NCBI RefSeq assembly: GCF_029946515.1
Contig: NZ_JARZHH010000094.1
Location: 1 to 36,066 of the forward strand
Length of the DNA stretch: 36,066 nt
Direction: 5' to 3'
DNA from: Polyangium sp. 6x1
Lineage (GTDB): Bacteria; Myxococcota_A; Polyangia; Polyangiales; Polyangiaceae
Below the pieces are notes generated by a model. It worked only from the letters and a program-made list of their open reading frames with translations, had not been told where the DNA came from and ran no database searches. Numbering within the stretch: position 1 is the stretch's first letter; each line of letters opens with the position of its first letter. Shown piece by piece: positions 33,981-36,066 of the stretch. The position numbers were made by a program, and so were the translations under genes.

Positions 33981-34009
33981 AATCTACGAACGGCGCCGCT
34001 TCCTGTCAA
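33981..34009 (-). promoter_or_regulatory. Near-consensus sigma-70 promoter of the GTPase operon
   Basis: On the reverse strand TTGACA (34009-34004), a 17-base spacer, then TAGATT (33986-33981). This is the best match to a housekeeping promoter in the window. It begins 10 bases beyond the stop of the upstream gene at 34019 and points at the gene starting at 33819, implying a leader of about 150 bases. Confidence 0.75.
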
Positions 34010-34018
34010 GCTCGCCCG

Positions 34019-34849
34019 TCAACTTCCCTGCGCCGCGACCGAGATCTCCGCGTAGGTCGACCGGAGCTGCTGGGCGAGCTTCTCCGGGAGCACGTGCGCG
34101 CGCCGCAGCGCCTCCTCGCTGAACGGAAGGGCCGAGGCCGGTGCGCCTCCGTCCGAATAAAGGTTCGCGAGGAGGTCGAGCAGCCACGGCTCGCCCGGCA
34201 GAATGGAGAGGCCGAGGAGCGTGATCCGCGCCGCGAGCTCGTATTGGCCCTCCATCGCGTGTTTCGAGGCCGCCATGGAGAAGAGGCCCACGAATTTCTG
34301 GATGTGCGAGAAGAGCATGACGTGGCCGATGAGCTCGAGGCCGGCCTTGTAGGTCTGCTCCATGAGCTCGCCCTGATCGACGCCGCGCGCTGCCTGCTCT
34401 GCGGCCGTGACGAACACGGCGCCGACGCGCCGCGCCACCTCGTCGGGCAAGAGCTCCGGCGCACGCCCACGCGCCGCGATGATGGCCTTCTCGTAATCGA
34501 CGAGCGCGCTCGCCATGGCCCCGCGGCTGCCGCCCGCGGCGAGCGCGAGGTATTTCTTTTCGGTCTCGGGATCGTCGAGGACGAACTCGCGCTCGTCGAC
34601 GTCGAGCCGGCGGACGAGCGTCTCGCCGGGGTAGAGGACGAGATCGAGGACGATGGGCTCGTCCTCGTGGTTCGTGACGACGTGGTGGCGGCCGGCGTTC
34701 ACGTTGCAGAAGCCGCGCGTGCCCTGCGACGTGAGGCGGCGAAAATCGCCGCGCATGCCGTCGATGGCGCAATCGCTCCAGGAGTTGTCGCGGAGGAGGA
34801 GACAGCCGCCGGTGCGGGCCTTCGGGAGGTCGTCGAGCGCGTGAGCCAT
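34019..34849 (-). CDS. Unknown protein with an AAR2-like N-terminal pattern
   Basis: 276 residues from the ATG at 34849, 10 bases after an extended -10. No signal peptide or spans. The first 80 residues are strand-rich: GGCLLLRDNSW, an ID pair near residue 29, then a G-x-H-x-V stretch (GRHHVVTNHEDEP near 53-65) and LDLVLYPGETLVRRLD. The order recalls the N-terminal domain of the eukaryotic splicing-factor chaperone AAR2 (ID, F, IPPG-H-F). The C-terminal half is helical, with TPR-like spacing. I would not name it on this basis. It stands between the GTPase operon and a surface-protein gene, all on the reverse strand. Confidence 0.7.
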   Translation of the reverse strand: MAHALDDLPKARTGGCLLLRDNSWSDCAIDGMRGDFRRLTSQGTRGFCNVNAGRHHVVTNHEDEPIVLDLVLYPGETLVRRLDVDEREFVLDDPETEKKYLALAAGGSRGAMASALVDYEKAIIAARGRAPELLPDEVARRVGAVFVTAAEQAARGVDQGELMEQTYKAGLELIGHVMLFSHIQKFVGLFSMAASKHAMEGQYELAARITLLGLSILPGEPWLLDLLANLYSDGGAPASALPFSEEALRRAHVLPEKLAQQLRSTYAEISVAAQGS

Positions 34850-34859
34850 GGCCGCCCGC

Positions 34860-34868
34860 ACGCTAGCA
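34860..34868 (-). promoter_or_regulatory. Extended -10 element (TGCTAGCGT) before the gene at 34849
   Basis: Same 9-mer as at 6152-6160, ending 10 bases before the ATG. It lies in the 27-base gap after the upstream gene, so this gene probably has its own promoter despite the close spacing. Confidence 0.5.
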
Positions 34869-34876
34869 CGCTCGGT

Positions 34877-36066
34877 TCAAGGCAGGGTGGCGATCGCGAT
34901 CCGGCCCGAAGCGCTGCCCGCGAACGTGGGGGCGAGCCAGGCGCCGCCGACGAGGCGCGTCGAATACACGCTGCTCAGGTTGTCCGCGTAAATCATTTCG
35001 GCCTCGCCGCCCTTGCCGCCGCGCGTGATGGCCGGCGGCGCGAGGAGGACCGGGTTGCCCCCGCCCGCGCCCTGCGTCGGGACCGACCAGGCAGGAGAAT
35101 CGCCGGCCGAGAGGCGCGCCCAGTAGAGGCGCTGATCCGTGCCGCGATACGCGAGCAGCGCGCCGCCGCCGGGCAGAGGCGCGAGGCTCGGCTGATCGAG
35201 CGAGGAGGCGCCCTCGATGGGCTGGGGGTTCGTCCAGACGGCGCCCTTGCGCGAGAGCCATTGCAAGCCGCCCGCCTCGTTCGCGAAGACCGCGACGAGC
35301 TCCGGGCCGGATTCGAGCGCGACGATGCCGGGCGTCGCAGTCGCGGCCTTGCTGCCGATCGGGTGCGGCGTGGCGGCCGACCAGGCGCCGCCGTTGCGCG
35401 ATTGATCGTAAAAGACGCCATCGGCGCCGACGAACGCGATCACGGGCGCATTGCCGATCGCCGCCACGGCCGGCGGGTTCGGGCCCGACGAGGGCTGTCC
35501 ATTCGCGGTGATCGCCTCCTTCTTGCTCACCCAGAGCTTGTTCTGGAGGCGGCCATAATAATAGAAACCGTCCGCGCCCTTGTAGACGAGGTGCCCCACG
35601 CCGCCGGCCGCCGCGACCTGCGGCCCGCCCTGGCTCGTGAGGCCCGCGTCCAGCGCCGGCAGGGGTTGTCCGAACCCGGGCGTCCAGGCACCGGCCGAAT
35701 AAAACGCGACGCGCAGCTCCCCCGCCGCGCTCGATCGGAGCACGCAGACGCCGGTGCCCGTGCCGTCGGAGGCGAGGCCGATCGCGTCCTGGGTCTGGTC
35801 CTGCCACGGCGTCGATTTCCCGGCGCCCGATTCGAGATCAGTCTCGTTCGCGATGATGGCGCTGCCGCCGCCGAACACGCTGACGACCTTGGTCGCGGTG
35901 CCATTCTGCACGCCGCTGCCCATGCCCCCGCTGCCGCCCGCGCCGCCCGCGCCGCCCGCGCCGCCGGAGCCGGGTATCATGCCGCCCGCGCCGCCCGAGC
36001 CGCCCGCGCCGCCGTCCCCGCCCGATCCGGCGATCGTACCGCCCGCGCCGCCCGAGCCGCCCTGCG
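34877..36066 (-). CDS. Glycine-rich, propeller-like surface protein (5' end outside window)
   Basis: C-terminal 395 or so residues; the frame is open to the window edge and continues beyond it, so the ATG at 35980 is internal rather than the start. The visible N-terminal part is a flexible tether of GGAGG and GGSGG units (about 45 residues). The rest repeats a pattern of about 45-50 residues with G-x-A-x-VYKGADGFYYYGRL, VIAFVGADGVFYDQS, LVAVFANEAGGLQWLS and ALLAYRGTDQRLYWARL, which looks like a beta-propeller of the kind found in lectins and exported sugar-binding proteins. Such tethers usually follow a lipobox in these bacteria, so a lipoprotein is likely (inference). Substrate unknown. Confidence 0.75.
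   Translation of the reverse strand, partial: QGGSGGAGGTIAGSGGDGGAGGSGGAGGMIPGSGGAGGAGGAGGSGGMGSGVQNGTATKVVSVFGGGSAIIANETDLESGAGKSTPWQDQTQDAIGLASDGTGTGVCVLRSSAAGELRVAFYSAGAWTPGFGQPLPALDAGLTSQGGPQVAAAGGVGHLVYKGADGFYYYGRLQNKLWVSKKEAITANGQPSSGPNPPAVAAIGNAPVIAFVGADGVFYDQSRNGGAWSAATPHPIGSKAATATPGIVALESGPELVAVFANEAGGLQWLSRKGAVWTNPQPIEGASSLDQPSLAPLPGGGALLAYRGTDQRLYWARLSAGDSPAWSVPTQGAGGGNPVLLAPPAITRGGKGGEAEMIYADNLSSVYSTRLVGGAWLAPTFAGSASGRIAIATLP

Noticed and set aside
35920-36066. GGC-rich repeat as a mobile or satellite element
   Set aside because: It is in frame and encodes a Gly/Ala/Ser tether of the partial surface protein.

Overview
The window is roughly 70% G+C and gene-dense. It carries many lipoproteins with an LxxC-type lipobox, an MglA-type GTPase, an RsbR-like PAS-STAS protein, a STAND/WD40 protein and a formylglycine-generating-enzyme-fold lipoprotein. 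Together these point to a myxobacterium, most likely of the Polyangium/Sorangium group (inferred from gene content, not tested). I call 28 protein genes. I see no tRNA, rRNA, insertion sequence, phage gene or CRISPR array. No gene-free stretch exceeds 300 bases; the longest are 24271-24509 and 18381-18600.

Layout. 1-3515: two forward lipoprotein genes, a von Willebrand A protein and an unknown. 3531-6143 (reverse): a membrane protein with a HEPN-like N-terminus and a TPR region. 6359-7546 (forward): an unknown gene of visibly lower G+C, then an N-terminal glutamine amidohydrolase of the eukaryotic NTAQ1 family. 7638-9226 (forward): a two-gene unit of a PAS-STAS RsbR-like protein and a small STAS-like protein. 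9260-15140 (reverse): a lipoprotein and two overlapping genes for large paralogous envelope proteins, one with a LysM domain. 15272-16654: a carotenoid oxygenase. 16662-19080 (reverse): a rhodanese, a cysteine-rich lipoprotein and a DUF433 protein.

19212-23693 (forward) is the clearest pathway unit: zwf, opcA and pgl overlap by 4 bases each and are followed by glk. It would phosphorylate glucose and feed it into the oxidative pentose phosphate pathway. A GNAT acetyltransferase lies convergent to it. 24510-28295 (forward) holds a STAND NTPase with 14 WD40-type units and an ECF-type sigma factor. A lipoprotein with the FGE fold overlaps the sigma gene tail to tail.

29558-32064 (forward) encodes a two-subunit cytochrome bd-like oxidase whose subunit I carries a C-terminal haem c domain. 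32065-33819 (reverse) is an unknown gene plus an MglA-like GTPase, behind a near-consensus promoter. 34019-36066 (reverse) holds an unknown protein and the 3' part of a glycine-rich surface protein cut by the window edge.

A recurrent feature is a TAnnnT (-10-like) hexamer, often as extended TGnTAnnnT, only 6-11 bases before the start codon. This suggests widespread leaderless or near-leaderless transcription. The items I would look at first are the RsbR homologue lacking both regulatory threonines, the STAND/WD40 gene with its triple-site operator-like repeat, the bd-like oxidase, the bacterial NTAQ1 and the paired LysM envelope proteins.
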